Assembly (NCBI RefSeq): GCF_036013645.1
Contig: NZ_CP107869.1
Span: forward strand, 6,324,001-6,388,000
Length of the DNA: 64,000 nucleotides
Reading direction: 5' to 3'
From: Streptomyces sp. NBC_00490
Lineage (GTDB): Bacteria; Actinomycetota; Actinomycetes; Streptomycetales; Streptomycetaceae
A program made the position numbers and the translations under genes. Within the stretch, counting starts at the first letter, position 1. Each line of letters starts with the position of its first letter. Shown piece by piece: positions 34,032 through 42,024 of the stretch. A model generated the notes under the pieces. It was not told where the DNA came from. It saw only the letters and a program-made list of their open reading frames with translations, and did no database searches.

Positions 34032-34994
34032 ATGGTGCATCAACACAGCTCACAGCCTCGGCTGTCACCGTCCAGTGACACACAAGACATGTCGGAGATG
34101 TCGATGGTGCTGGCCCCGCGCCTGGCGTACTTCGCCGGCGTCGCCCGCACCGAGCACGTCACCCGGGCCGCCCAGGAGATGAACGTCCCGCAGTCCACGC
34201 TCTCCCGCGCGATGGTCCGCCTCGAACAGGACCTGGGCGTCGACCTGTTCGCCCGCATCGGCCGCACCGTCTCCCTCACCCCGGCCGGCCGCGCCTTCCT
34301 CGGCCACGTCGAACGCGCCCTCGCCGAGATCGACCGCGCCGCCGAGGAGGTCCGCGCCGACGCCGACCCGGCAACCGGCAAGGTCGCCTTCGGTTTTCTG
34401 CACACCATGGGCTCGGAGACGGTCCCCGGCCTGATCCGCGCCTTCCGCGCCGACCACCCCCGGGTCCGCTTCAGCCTCGTCCAGAACTACGGCGAGGCGA
34501 TGATCGAGCGGCTGCGCGCGGGGGAGCTGGACCTGTGTCTGACCTCCCCGGTCCCGGACGCCCCGGACCTGGTCGGCCGCCGCCTCGACGAGCAGAAGCT
34601 GCGCCTGGTCGTCCCCGCCGACCACCGCCTCGCCGCCCGCAAGCGCGTGCGCCTCGCCGAGGCCGCCGACGAGACCTTCGTGACCCTGGAACCCAACTAC
34701 GGCATGCGCCGCATCACCGACGACCTGTGCCAGGAGGCCGGGTTCAAGCCGCGGATCGCCTTCGAGGGGGAGGAGGCCGAGACGCTACGGGGCCTGGTCG
34801 CCGCCGGTCTCGGGGTCGCCCTCCTCCCGCCGCCCGCCGTGGCCCGCCCCGGTGTCGTCGAGCTGACGGTCACCGCCCCGCGCGCGGTGCGCGAGATCGG
34901 TGTCGCCTGGCTCGACGGCCACCCGGACACGCCCCCGGTGGCGGCCTTCAAGAAGTTCCTGCTCGCACAGCGCGGCCGCCTCCTCCCGGACTGA
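34032..34994 (+). CDS. LysR-type transcriptional regulator
   Basis: A 320-residue LTTR. The winged HTH covers residues about 30-85 (YFAGVARTEHVTRAAQEMNV, PQSTLSRAMVRLEQDLGVDL, FARIGRTVSLTPAGRAFLGH), followed by the periplasmic-binding-like effector domain (FGFLHTMGSETVPGLIRAFR, GELDLCLTSPVPDAPDLVGR, LVAAGLGVALLPPPAV). The first 25 residues are non-conserved; ATG codons at 34089 and 34098 are alternatives. It probably controls the divergent MFS exporter, as its homologue does in many streptomycetes. Confidence 0.9.
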   Translation: MVHQHSSQPRLSPSSDTQDMSEMSMVLAPRLAYFAGVARTEHVTRAAQEMNVPQSTLSRAMVRLEQDLGVDLFARIGRTVSLTPAGRAFLGHVERALAEIDRAAEEVRADADPATGKVAFGFLHTMGSETVPGLIRAFRADHPRVRFSLVQNYGEAMIERLRAGELDLCLTSPVPDAPDLVGRRLDEQKLRLVVPADHRLAARKRVRLAEAADETFVTLEPNYGMRRITDDLCQEAGFKPRIAFEGEEAETLRGLVAAGLGVALLPPPAVARPGVVELTVTAPRAVREIGVAWLDGHPDTPPVAAFKKFLLAQRGRLLPD

Positions 34995-35295
34995 CCGGTC
35001 CGACCGGACCGGCCACCGTCTTCTTGGCAGTACGCTCGAGCAGCCCGTGCCTGGGCGCCAGGCACCACGTCACCACGAACACCCCGGTCAGGACGACGAC
35101 GACGGAGCCGCCGGCCGCCAGGTCGTACGCGTACGACACATACAGCCCGGCCAGGCTCCCCGCGCAGCCGATCACCGACGCGAGCAGCGGCGGCGGGCGT
35201 GATGAGCAGGGCGAGGACGAGGACGTTGCCGACGGCCTCCAGCGACATCACGATCGTGGAGGTCACGACCACGTACAGCGTCAGGTCGAGCTGAA
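34990..35295 (-). pseudogene. Decayed metal (Zn/Mn) ABC transporter permease fragment
   Basis: Two minus-strand reading frames carry successive pieces of one ABC-3 type permease. LTLYVVVTSTIVMSLEAVGN then VLVLALLITPAAAAR lies at about 35295-35190; after a frame change and a loss of some 20 residues, VIGCAGSLAGLYVSYAYDLA and AGGSVVVVLTGVFVVTWCLA follow, down to about 35030. No intact start, N-terminal half, partner ATPase or binding protein is nearby. It fills most of the 399-bp space after the LysR gene. Confidence 0.75.
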
Positions 35296-35393
35296 CGCCC
35301 AGTTGACGTGCGTGTGCGCCTGGGTCATGGGAGGGACGTAAGCGTGCTGTGAACCGCGCGAGGGTGCCGGCCACCGCCGGGCGATGCCGTCGG

Positions 35394-36155
35394 CTACCGC
35401 CGTAGCGACCGCCCGAAGCCCGCCGCCAGCGGCATCCGCAGCCCCAGCGGCGGCGGGGCGGCCAGGGCGTCCTCGACGGGACGGGAGAACGCGCGGCCGA
35501 ACAGTGAGCCCATGACGAAGTCCTCCGCCAGCGCGTGGACTTCGTCCCGGTGCTGGCGCAACGCATGGCCGTCCGAGTGGACTTCGAACCGGCAGACGTC
35601 CCGGTTCGCCTTCTTCGCCCGTGCCGCGAGCCGGAACGACAGCTCCGGGTCCGTGCGCGCGTCGTTCGTGCCGTGCACCATCAGCACCCGTCGGCCCGCG
35701 AGCTGCTTCACCGGTTCGGGGGGCGCCGCCACGTCCTCCTCGGGCAGCCAAGGGGCGATGGCCAGAACGGAGTTGACGGCCTCGTGGCCGCCCGCGTGCA
35801 GCGCGGCCCGGGCGCCCATGTCGACACCGGCCAGGCACACGGCGACATCGCCGTAGCGCCGTACGACCTCTTCCGTCGCCCAGTCGGCGTCCCGGGCGAG
35901 ATGTGCCTCCGCGCCGTTCCAGCCGCGGTAGCGGTAGTGGACGACATGGGTGGCCAGGCCGTCCTCCCGGCCCGCGCGCGCCAGCCGGCGGCCGAGGGCG
36001 CGGACGGACGCGTTCGCCATCATGGGGGACGGTCTGCGGCTGGAGCTCTCCTCGCCGCCGGGGAGCAGCAGCACCACCCCGCTCACCGCCGTCGGTTCCG
36101 GACCGAGCGCCCGTCCCAGCCGGGCCGTGCGAACCGGCGTCGCTTGCTGTGCCAT
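35394..36155 (-). CDS. Alpha/beta-hydrolase fold protein with Asp at the nucleophile elbow
   Basis: A 253-residue cytoplasmic alpha/beta-hydrolase: SGVVLLLPGGEES (oxyanion strand), VHYRYRGWNG, VCLAGVDMGARAALHAGGHE at the nucleophile elbow, VLMVHGTNDARTDPE (acid strand) and VHSDGHALRQHRDEV (histidine). The elbow GVDMG has Asp where serine hydrolases have Ser. It could be a dehalogenase-like or non-catalytic member. It is divergent from adenosine deaminase; the intervening region contains two palindromes, so it might share regulation with nucleoside genes. Confidence 0.8.
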   Translation of the reverse strand: MAQQATPVRTARLGRALGPEPTAVSGVVLLLPGGEESSSRRPSPMMANASVRALGRRLARAGREDGLATHVVHYRYRGWNGAEAHLARDADWATEEVVRRYGDVAVCLAGVDMGARAALHAGGHEAVNSVLAIAPWLPEEDVAAPPEPVKQLAGRRVLMVHGTNDARTDPELSFRLAARAKKANRDVCRFEVHSDGHALRQHRDEVHALAEDFVMGSLFGRAFSRPVEDALAAPPPLGLRMPLAAGFGRSLRR

Positions 36156-36180
36156 GACAGAACAGTGTCAGAAGCGTTGG

Positions 36181-36232
36181 TGTACTCCACCCGTCGGGGC
36201 GGTCACCGTTACGTATCGACGGGTGGAGTACA
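36181..36232. promoter_or_regulatory. 16-bp perfect inverted repeat upstream of add
   Basis: TGTACTCCACCCGTCG and CGACGGGTGGAGTACA flank a 20-bp spacer in the divergent hydrolase/add gap. As neither gene ends here, a terminator is unlikely; an operator or cruciform-forming site is more plausible. Distinct from the regulon palindrome 10 bp further on. Confidence 0.7.
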
Positions 36233-36241
36233 GCGAGCGAT

Positions 36242-36263
36242 CTACGCGCGTAGGAGTTAGAGT
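36242..36263 (+). promoter_or_regulatory. add promoter with perfect regulon palindrome (site 4)
   Basis: CTACGCGCGTAG at 36242-36253 lies just upstream of TAGAGT (36258-36263), a -10 placed 12 nt before the ATG. The palindrome would occupy the -35/-10 spacer. Confidence 0.72.
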
Positions 36264-36269
36264 GCGTGA

Positions 36270-37433
36270 ATGACGAGCCAGACTGACCGGACGGGAACCA
36301 CCCCGAGCTCGGACCAGATCCGCCGGGCACCCAAGGTTCTGCTGCACGATCACCTCGACGGCGGGCTGCGCCCCGGTACCGTCGTCGACCTCGCCCGGGC
36401 CACCGGGTACGCCCAACTCCCCGAGAACGACGCCGACAAGCTCGGCATCTGGTTCCGCGAGGCCGCCGACTCCGGTTCGCTGGAACGGTACTTGGAGACC
36501 TTCTCCCACACCGTCGGTGTGATGCAGACCCGCGAGGCCCTGGTCCGGGTCGCCGCCGAGTGCGCCGAGGACCTCGCCGCCGACGGGGTCGTCTACGCCG
36601 AGGTGCGGTACGCCCCCGAGCAGCACCTCGAAGGCGGGCTCAGCCTCGAAGAGGTCGTCGAGGCCGTCAACGAGGGCTTCCGGGAAGGGGAGCGGCTCGC
36701 CCGCGAGAACGGCCGGCGCATCCGAGTCGGCGCCCTGCTCACCGCGATGCGACACGCTGCCCGCGCCCTGGAGATCGCCGAACTCGCCAACCGCTACCGC
36801 GATCTCGGTGTGGTGGGCTTCGACATCGCGGGCGCCGAGGCCGGCTACCCGCCCACCCGGCACCTCGACGCGTTCGAGTACCTCAAGCGCGAGAACAACC
36901 ACTTCACCATCCACGCCGGCGAAGCCTTCGGGCTCCCCTCGATCTGGCAGGCCCTGCAGTGGTGCGGCGCCGACCGGCTCGGCCACGGTGTGCGCATCAT
37001 CGACGACATCCAGGTCCAGCAGGACGGCTCGGTCAAGCTCGGCCGGCTCGCCTCCTACGTCCGGGACAAGCGCATCCCGCTGGAGCTGTGCCCGAGCTCC
37101 AACCTCCAGACCGGGGCCGCCGACTCCTATGCCGAGCACCCGATCGGGCTGCTGCGCCGGCTGCACTTCCGGGCCACCGTGAACACCGACAACCGGCTGA
37201 TGTCCGGCACGAGCATGAGCCGGGAATTCGAGCACCTGGTCGGGGCATTCGGCTACACGCTCGACGACATGCAGTGGTTCTCCGTCAATGCGATGAAATC
37301 AGCGTTCATTCCTTTCGATGAACGACTGGCCATGATCAATGACGTCATCAAGCCCGGTTATGCCGAGCTGAAGTCCGAATGGTTGTTCCAGCAGACCGCC
37401 TCCACCAGCGGTTCTGTGGCCGAAGAGGGCTGA
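36270..37433 (+). CDS. add: Adenosine deaminase
   Basis: A 387-residue zinc enzyme that deaminates adenosine and deoxyadenosine to (deoxy)inosine. Metal and catalytic residues are visible: [14 protein letters not shown] (HxH), [13 protein letters not shown] (His and Glu), [18 protein letters not shown] and [10 protein letters not shown] (Asp pair region). Length is normal for the actinobacterial type. The message looks leaderless or nearly so. It stands alone between a control region and a terminator. Its product feeds the purine nucleoside phosphorylase at 54 kb. Confidence 0.95.
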   Translation: MTSQTDRTGTTPSSDQIRRAPKVLLHDHLDGGLRPGTVVDLARATGYAQLPENDADKLGIWFREAADSGSLERYLETFSHTVGVMQTREALVRVAAECAEDLAADGVVYAEVRYAPEQHLEGGLSLEEVVEAVNEGFREGERLARENGRRIRVGALLTAMRHAARALEIAELANRYRDLGVVGFDIAGAEAGYPPTRHLDAFEYLKRENNHFTIHAGEAFGLPSIWQALQWCGADRLGHGVRIIDDIQVQQDGSVKLGRLASYVRDKRIPLELCPSSNLQTGAADSYAEHPIGLLRRLHFRATVNTDNRLMSGTSMSREFEHLVGAFGYTLDDMQWFSVNAMKSAFIPFDERLAMINDVIKPGYAELKSEWLFQQTASTSGSVAEEG

Positions 37434-37454
37434 CCGGGAATCTCGCGGGAATCG

Positions 37455-37489
37455 AAATGCGGACGGGTATTCACCATCCGTCCGCATTT
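37455..37489 (+). terminator. Rho-independent terminator of add
   Basis: AAATGCGGACGG pairs with CCGTCCGCATTT and is followed by TGATGTTT. One of the clearest intrinsic terminators in the window. Confidence 0.85.
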
Positions 37490-37571
37490 TGATGTTTGCG
37501 GTGGATGCCGATGCGTGTTTACGGTCGTGGACCGCTCACATCACCGTCATCCCATTCGAGGACGCACTTTC

Positions 37572-37931
37572 ATGAAGCAGTCTGCTGCCAAGACCCTCGG
37601 TGTCGCCGCCCTCGGTGCCGCCTTCGCCGCCGTCGGCGCGGGTGCCGCGAACGCCGCGCCGGCCGTTCCGGACGCCTCCCAGGCGCTGGACACCGTCACC
37701 AAGACGCTCCCGGCGGAGAACGTCGCCAAGGCGCTGCCGGGAGCCGGTGACGCGCTGTCGCAGGCGCAGCCGGCGCTCGCCGCGGGTCTGGCCGCCGTGA
37801 CGCCCGCCGCTCAGGGCGCGCTCGCCGACGGCCCGACCAAGCCGGTCGCCGGTCTGCTCGGCGGTCTGCCGATCGGCCAGACCGGGCTGCCCACCCAGGG
37901 TCTGCCGCTGAACGGGATCCCGCTCGGCTGA
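37572..37931 (+). CDS. Small secreted Ala/Gly/Pro-rich protein
   Basis: A 119-residue precursor. The N-terminus is a Sec signal peptide (basic MKQSAAKT, hydrophobic core, AANAAPA cleavage region near residue 28). The mature part is rich in Ala, Pro, Leu and Gly, with the C-terminus LLGGLPIGQTGLPTQGLPLN. There are no Cys, no enzyme motif and little charge. It resembles the protein at 44.2 kb in build, and such proteins are common in Streptomyces, sometimes mislabelled ATP-binding. The ATG at 37572 follows an AT-rich stretch; a strong terminator follows. Confidence 0.75.
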   Translation: MKQSAAKTLGVAALGAAFAAVGAGAANAAPAVPDASQALDTVTKTLPAENVAKALPGAGDALSQAQPALAAGLAAVTPAAQGALADGPTKPVAGLLGGLPIGQTGLPTQGLPLNGIPLG

Positions 37932-37946
37932 ACCCGCCGAACGCCC

Positions 37947-37984
37947 CGATGGGGCGCACCCCGTACCGGGGGTGCGCCCCATCG
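37947..37984. terminator. Very strong GC hairpin, convergent genes
   Basis: CGATGGGGCGCACCCC pairs with GGGGTGCGCCCCATCG around a short loop, between the secreted protein gene and the convergent PspC gene. Confidence 0.85.
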
Positions 37985-38004
37985 GCGTATGTGCGTGAGG
38001 CCGG

Positions 38005-38214
38005 TTACCAGGCCGCCTGCGTCTTGTTCGCCTTGCCCTCGGAGGGGAACAGGATCCACAGGGCGATGTAGAGCAGGAACTGCGGGCCGGGCAGCAGGCA
38101 CGAGAGCACGAAGATCACCCGCATCGTGGTGGCGGAGGTGCCGAAGCGCCGTGCCAGCGCGGCACACACTCCGCCGATCATGCGGCCGTTGGTGGGGCGG
38201 GCAAGGCGGGACAT
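38005..38214 (-). CDS. PspC-domain small membrane protein
   Basis: A 69-residue single-domain PspC protein: MSRLARPTNGRMIGGVCAAL, ARRFGTSATTMRVIFVLSCL and PGPQFLLYIALWILFPSEG, with one or two membrane segments. PspC relatives take part in envelope-stress responses. The ATG at 38214 has GAAGGA upstream; a longer start would add 16 non-conserved residues. Confidence 0.85.
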   Translation of the reverse strand: MSRLARPTNGRMIGGVCAALARRFGTSATTMRVIFVLSCLLPGPQFLLYIALWILFPSEGKANKTQAAW

Positions 38215-38304
38215 TGCGGCTCCTTCACGAGCGTCGGCGGGCGGCCTTTCCGGCTGCCTCATCTGACGTCAACGCTACGGAGCCCGGAGGGACAAAGCGT
38301 CGCT

Positions 38305-38856
38305 CTACGGTGCGATGCCGACCCTGGGAATTGTCGGGGTGCGACCCTGAGAGGGGTCGTCCGCGAGGACGGTCACCCGCCTGGGGGAGTGGGACCGGCG
38401 GCGGAACCAGGCGCGGCCCGCGGGGATGAAGGCGGCGTGTGCGAGGGCCACGCCCACGGTGTTCAGGAGGACCGAGTCGATGTCGACGACCTGACCGGGG
38501 ACGCCGGTCTGCAGCAGTTCGATGCCCAGCGAGATCAGGGCGCCCGCGGCGACCGTACGGATCAGGGACGCCAGCGGGGAGACGTACAGCCTGCCGTGCG
38601 CCAGCGGGAACAGCACCCCCAGCGGGGCCAGCAGCGCGACCGCCTCACCGATCCGCCGGGCGGCCTCCGGCCAGCCGAGGGCCAGGTCGGCCCGGATGCC
38701 GGCGAACGGGGTGAGATTCGGTGGCGTCATCCACGGGACATCCAGCGGTCGCAGGGTGAGCCAGGCCACGAACGCGAGATGCGCGACGAGGAGGAAACCC
38801 CCCGCCGCCCGCATCCGGATCACGGCGCTGCTGCCGATGGAGCCTTGACGCTGCAC
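38305..38856 (-). CDS. VanZ-family membrane protein
   Basis: A 183-residue protein with about four to five hydrophobic segments. The VanZ pattern is seen in LTPFAGIRADLALGW, LLAPLGVLFPLAHGRLYVSP, LISLGIELLQTGVPGQVVDI and DSVLLNTVGVALAHAAF (conserved acidic residues). Function is not established for most members; some affect teicoplanin resistance or envelope properties. It lies just downstream of the afsQ operon on the same strand, 71 bp after its lipoprotein gene. Confidence 0.85.
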   Translation of the reverse strand: MQRQGSIGSSAVIRMRAAGGFLLVAHLAFVAWLTLRPLDVPWMTPPNLTPFAGIRADLALGWPEAARRIGEAVALLAPLGVLFPLAHGRLYVSPLASLIRTVAAGALISLGIELLQTGVPGQVVDIDSVLLNTVGVALAHAAFIPAGRAWFRRRSHSPRRVTVLADDPSQGRTPTIPRVGIAP

Positions 38857-38927
38857 GATCCCCTAGACGCGAGGTGCGGCGGGATCGGTTCCGGGCGTAC
38901 GGGTGAGGCGTCCGACACACCCGCACA

Positions 38928-39572
38928 TCAGCCGTCCGTGACCTCCGTCGACGGCGGCTTCGCGCTGGTCGGTTCGGCGCGGACCTCGTCGGTGCACTCG
39001 TAGCGGCGCGGGGCGGCGCCGTCCGGTCCGCCGAGGATGACCGACCCGTCGCCCTCGGCGGCGGCCGAGTCGGAGAACGTGCAGACGATCTGGGCGAGGG
39101 AGGACTTGGCGAGGGCACCCGGCGGGAAGCTCAGCCGGAGGGTGTCCTCGGGGTCCTCGGGGCGCGGCCCGGTCACCGTCATGCCGTCGCGCACGGTCGT
39201 CCGGTACCCGGCGTCCGCCTCGCCGGCCGACGGCGTCGCGGCGAGCTGGTTGAGCAGCTCCTGCGCCACCAGCACCCGCCGCCGGGAGTCCGCCGTACCG
39301 TCCTCGACGCTCACCGTCCGGTCGACGGCCACCAGCGACGAACCGCACAGCAGGAACACCTGCACCGCCAGCCCGCGCGAGGACTGCGCGGAGATGTCCG
39401 GCTCCGAGACGGAGCAGTGCACCCGTGAGGGCGCGGGCCCGAAGTCCGTCGGGACCTCGGTGGCCCGGATACCGCACCCGGTGGCCAGCGCCGCCAGCAC
39501 GGGCAGCGCCAGCAGCCGTCGTACGGTCACGGTGCTCATGGCCCGCCGTCCCCGCCCTCGCGTCACGCTCAT
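38928..39572 (-). CDS. AfsQ-operon lipoprotein
   Basis: A 214-residue lipoprotein. After MSVTRGRGRRAMSTVTVRRL the hydrophobic core ends in the lipobox LAALATGC; the mature part is acidic with several Ser/Thr. The ATG overlaps the afsQ2 stop (ATGA), so it is translationally coupled as the third operon gene, as in S. coelicolor. The position suggests a membrane-anchored accessory or ligand sensor for the AfsQ2 kinase, but this is inference. No enzyme motif seen. Confidence 0.85.
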   Translation of the reverse strand: MSVTRGRGRRAMSTVTVRRLLALPVLAALATGCGIRATEVPTDFGPAPSRVHCSVSEPDISAQSSRGLAVQVFLLCGSSLVAVDRTVSVEDGTADSRRRVLVAQELLNQLAATPSAGEADAGYRTTVRDGMTVTGPRPEDPEDTLRLSFPPGALAKSSLAQIVCTFSDSAAAEGDGSVILGGPDGAAPRRYECTDEVRAEPTSAKPPSTEVTDG

Positions 39573-41119
39573 GAGCTCTTCTCCGCCTCGCACTCCTGCG
39601 CCAGCTCCGACCCGTCCCTGGGCAGGCGCAGCGTGAAGACCGCGCCGCCCTCGGGGGAGTTCGCGGCGGTGATCTCGCCGCCGTGGATGTGGGCGTTCTC
39701 CAGGGCGATGGAGAGGCCGAGTCCGCTGCCCTCGGAGCGGGGGCGCGACGCGCTCGCCTTGTAGAACCGGTCGAAGACGTGCGGCAGGACGTCCTCGGGG
39801 ATGCCGGGCCCGTGGTCCCGCACCTCGATGACGACCGAGTCGTCCGCCGCACGCACCGCCACCCGCACCGGTGAACCGCCGTGCTTGAGCGCGTTGCCGA
39901 CCAGGTTCGCCATGATCACGTCCAGGCGGCGCGGGTCGAGCCGGGCGTGGATGCCGCGTTCGGCGTTCAGGTCCACCGCGTCCAGCCAGGCCCGCGCGTC
40001 GAGGCAGGCGGTGAGCTGGTCGGCGACGTCGACATCGTCCAGGACGAGACGGGCGGTGCCCGCGTCGAAGCGGGTGACCTCCATCAGGTTCTCCACGAGG
40101 TCGTTGAGGCGCCGTGTCTCGCTGACCACCAGCCGTACCGCCGGCTCGATCATCGGGTCCATCGAACCCGACTCCGCCTCCAGCTCCTCCTCCAGGATCT
40201 CCGTCACGGCGGTGATCGCGGTGAGGGGCGTCCGCAGTTCATGGCTCATGTCGGCGACGAACCGCCGGGACGCCTCGTCCCGCGCGGCCATGTCGTCGAC
40301 CCGTTTCTCCAGGGCCGCGGCCGCGTCGTTGAACGTCCGTGAGAGATCGGCGAGTTCATCGGTGCCGGACACCCGCAGCCGGGTGTCCAGCTTGCCCTCG
40401 CCGAGCCGGCGGGCGGCGACCCCGAGCCGGTGCACCGGCTTCAGCACGGTCGTGGCGGCGGCCTGCGCGAGCAGCGCCGAGCCGATCAGCGCGAGACCGG
40501 TGGCGATACCGAGCGACCAGGCAAGGGAGTTGAGGTCCTTCGCCTCCGGCTCCAGCGACTTGAGCATGTAGCCGGTGGTGCCGCCGTTGATGACCTTGGT
40601 GCCGGCCACGAGATACGGGGTGCCGTCGTCGACGATCCGCTGCCAGTACAGGTGGTACGCGTACTTGTTGGAGGAGTCGACCTCCTGCGTCTCGTTCACC
40701 GCGGCCCGCAGCGACTCGGGGACGTCCTGGACCGAGAAGCCGTTCAGCGCACCGGAGTTGGCGTACAGCGCCTCGCCGTCGGAGTCCTTCGCGACGAGCA
40801 GCACGCTGAAGCGCTGGCTGCTGTTGGCCATGTTCTGCGCGGTGCGCTGGAGTTCGTACCGCTCGGGGAGCTCCGGCAGCAGACCCGCGTGGTTCTGCAT
40901 CTCCTGCTGGAAGTCGCGCAGCACCGCGTCCTGGGTGCGGGTGAGCACCGCCTCGCGGTTGAGCCAGTAGGCGATCCCGGACGCGGACACGGCGGCGGTG
41001 AGAGCCACGAGTCCGAAGACCACGACGAGCCGCAGCCGCAGACTGGTGAAGCGCAGTCGTGTCAGATGTCCCTTGCGAGCCGCGGCCCAGCCGCGGATCC
41101 CCCCTTGCGCTTGGGTCAC
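39569..41119 (-). CDS. afsQ2: Sensor histidine kinase AfsQ2
   Basis: A 516-residue kinase: first membrane segment at about residues 27-50 (VVFGLVALTAAVSASGIAYW), an extracytoplasmic sensor loop of about 140 residues, a second membrane segment, HAMP (LKPVHRLGVAARRLGEGKLD), H-box FVADMSHELRTPLTAI, N-box LVGNALKHGG, G1 DHGPGIPEDVLPHVFDRFY and G2 GSGLGLSIA. It phosphorylates AfsQ1; in S. coelicolor the pair responds to nitrogen source (glutamate) and affects antibiotic production. The GTG overlaps the afsQ1 stop. Confidence 0.95.
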   Translation of the reverse strand: MTQAQGGIRGWAAARKGHLTRLRFTSLRLRLVVVFGLVALTAAVSASGIAYWLNREAVLTRTQDAVLRDFQQEMQNHAGLLPELPERYELQRTAQNMANSSQRFSVLLVAKDSDGEALYANSGALNGFSVQDVPESLRAAVNETQEVDSSNKYAYHLYWQRIVDDGTPYLVAGTKVINGGTTGYMLKSLEPEAKDLNSLAWSLGIATGLALIGSALLAQAAATTVLKPVHRLGVAARRLGEGKLDTRLRVSGTDELADLSRTFNDAAAALEKRVDDMAARDEASRRFVADMSHELRTPLTAITAVTEILEEELEAESGSMDPMIEPAVRLVVSETRRLNDLVENLMEVTRFDAGTARLVLDDVDVADQLTACLDARAWLDAVDLNAERGIHARLDPRRLDVIMANLVGNALKHGGSPVRVAVRAADDSVVIEVRDHGPGIPEDVLPHVFDRFYKASASRPRSEGSGLGLSIALENAHIHGGEITAANSPEGGAVFTLRLPRDGSELAQECEAEKSS

Positions 41120-41793
41120 TGAGGCGTGTCCAGCCGGTAGCCGACACCACGGACCGTGCGGATCAGTGTCGGGGACGACGGCACGTCCTCGACCTTGGCG
41201 CGCAGCCGCTGGACACAGGCGTCCACCAGGCGCGAGTCACCGAGGTAGTCGTGCTCCCAGACCAGCCGCAGCAACTGCTGCCGCGACAGGGCCTGGCCGG
41301 GCCGCCGGCTCAGCTCCAGGAGCAGCCTGAGCTCGGTGGGCGTGAGCTGGAGGTCCTCGCCGTTCTTCGTGACGGTCATCGCCGCGCGGTCGATGACCAG
41401 GGAGCCGAAGCTCGCCGCGTCGGTCGACTCGCGTTCCCCGCGCCGCAGCACGGCCCGGATCCGGGCGTCCAGCACCCGCCCCTGGATCGGTTTGACGACG
41501 TAGTCGTCGGCGCCGGACTCCAGTCCGACCACGATGTCGATGTCGTCGCTGCGCGCGGTCAGCAGAATGATCGGCAGCTGGTCCGTGCGCCGGATGCGCC
41601 GGCACACCTCGAAACCATCGATGCCGGGCAGCATCACATCCAGCACGATCAGGTCCGGCCGCTGCTCACGCAGCAGCTTCAGGCCGTCCTCGCCGGTGGC
41701 AGCCGTGGCAACCCGGTGACCCTGGCGCGTCAGAGACAGCTCCAGGGCCGTACGGATGGCGTCGTCGTCCTCGATCAGCAACAGGGAAGGCAC
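41116..41793 (-). CDS. afsQ1: Response regulator AfsQ1 (OmpR family)
   Basis: A 225-residue regulator. Receiver: LLLIEDDDAIRTALELSLTR with phospho-acceptor Asp52 in LIVLDVMLPGIDGFEVCRRI, LLTARSDD and the switch Lys in DDYVVKPIQG. The winged-helix domain begins around residue 125 (LTPTELRLLLELSRRPGQAL, RTVRGVGYRL). The GTG at 41793 is chosen because it gives 225 residues, the length I remember for S. coelicolor AfsQ1; an ATG three codons upstream (41802) is possible. It is divergent from sigQ, with its own type of box in the gap. Confidence 0.95.
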   Translation of the reverse strand: MPSLLLIEDDDAIRTALELSLTRQGHRVATAATGEDGLKLLREQRPDLIVLDVMLPGIDGFEVCRRIRRTDQLPIILLTARSDDIDIVVGLESGADDYVVKPIQGRVLDARIRAVLRRGERESTDAASFGSLVIDRAAMTVTKNGEDLQLTPTELRLLLELSRRPGQALSRQQLLRLVWEHDYLGDSRLVDACVQRLRAKVEDVPSSPTLIRTVRGVGYRLDTPQ

Positions 41794-41866
41794 GGGGCTC
41801 ATTCTGGCCCATGGCGGGGTGCGGTATCGACACCTGTACAGGTACGTACGTGTAGCGCCGCTCTCT

Positions 41867-41882
41867 GTGACCAAGCTGTGTC
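41867..41882 (+). promoter_or_regulatory. AfsQ1-type box, imperfect
   Basis: GTGAC, six bases, then GTGTC: the first half matches GTnAC, the second has one mismatch. It lies 35 bp before the perfect box, nearer afsQ1. Confidence 0.5.
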
Positions 41883-41901
41883 TTCCCTGAGGCCGACCCC
41901 T

Positions 41902-41917
41902 GTGACAGGTCTGTGAC
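41902..41917 (+). promoter_or_regulatory. AfsQ1 box, perfect GTnAC-n6-GTnAC
   Basis: GTGACAGGTCTGTGAC in the afsQ1-sigQ gap fits the published AfsQ1 recognition form exactly. It is about 110 bp before the sigQ ATG and as far from the afsQ1 start, so it may control both. Confidence 0.8.
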
Positions 41918-42024
41918 AGTCGGCGGACACGGTCATGAAGGTGCGAGGGCAAGCTTCTCGGCACAGGCAAGGAAGCACAGCCTGGGCAAGCAGAACACCG
42001 GAAGTCCACGACGGGGGGCGCGAG

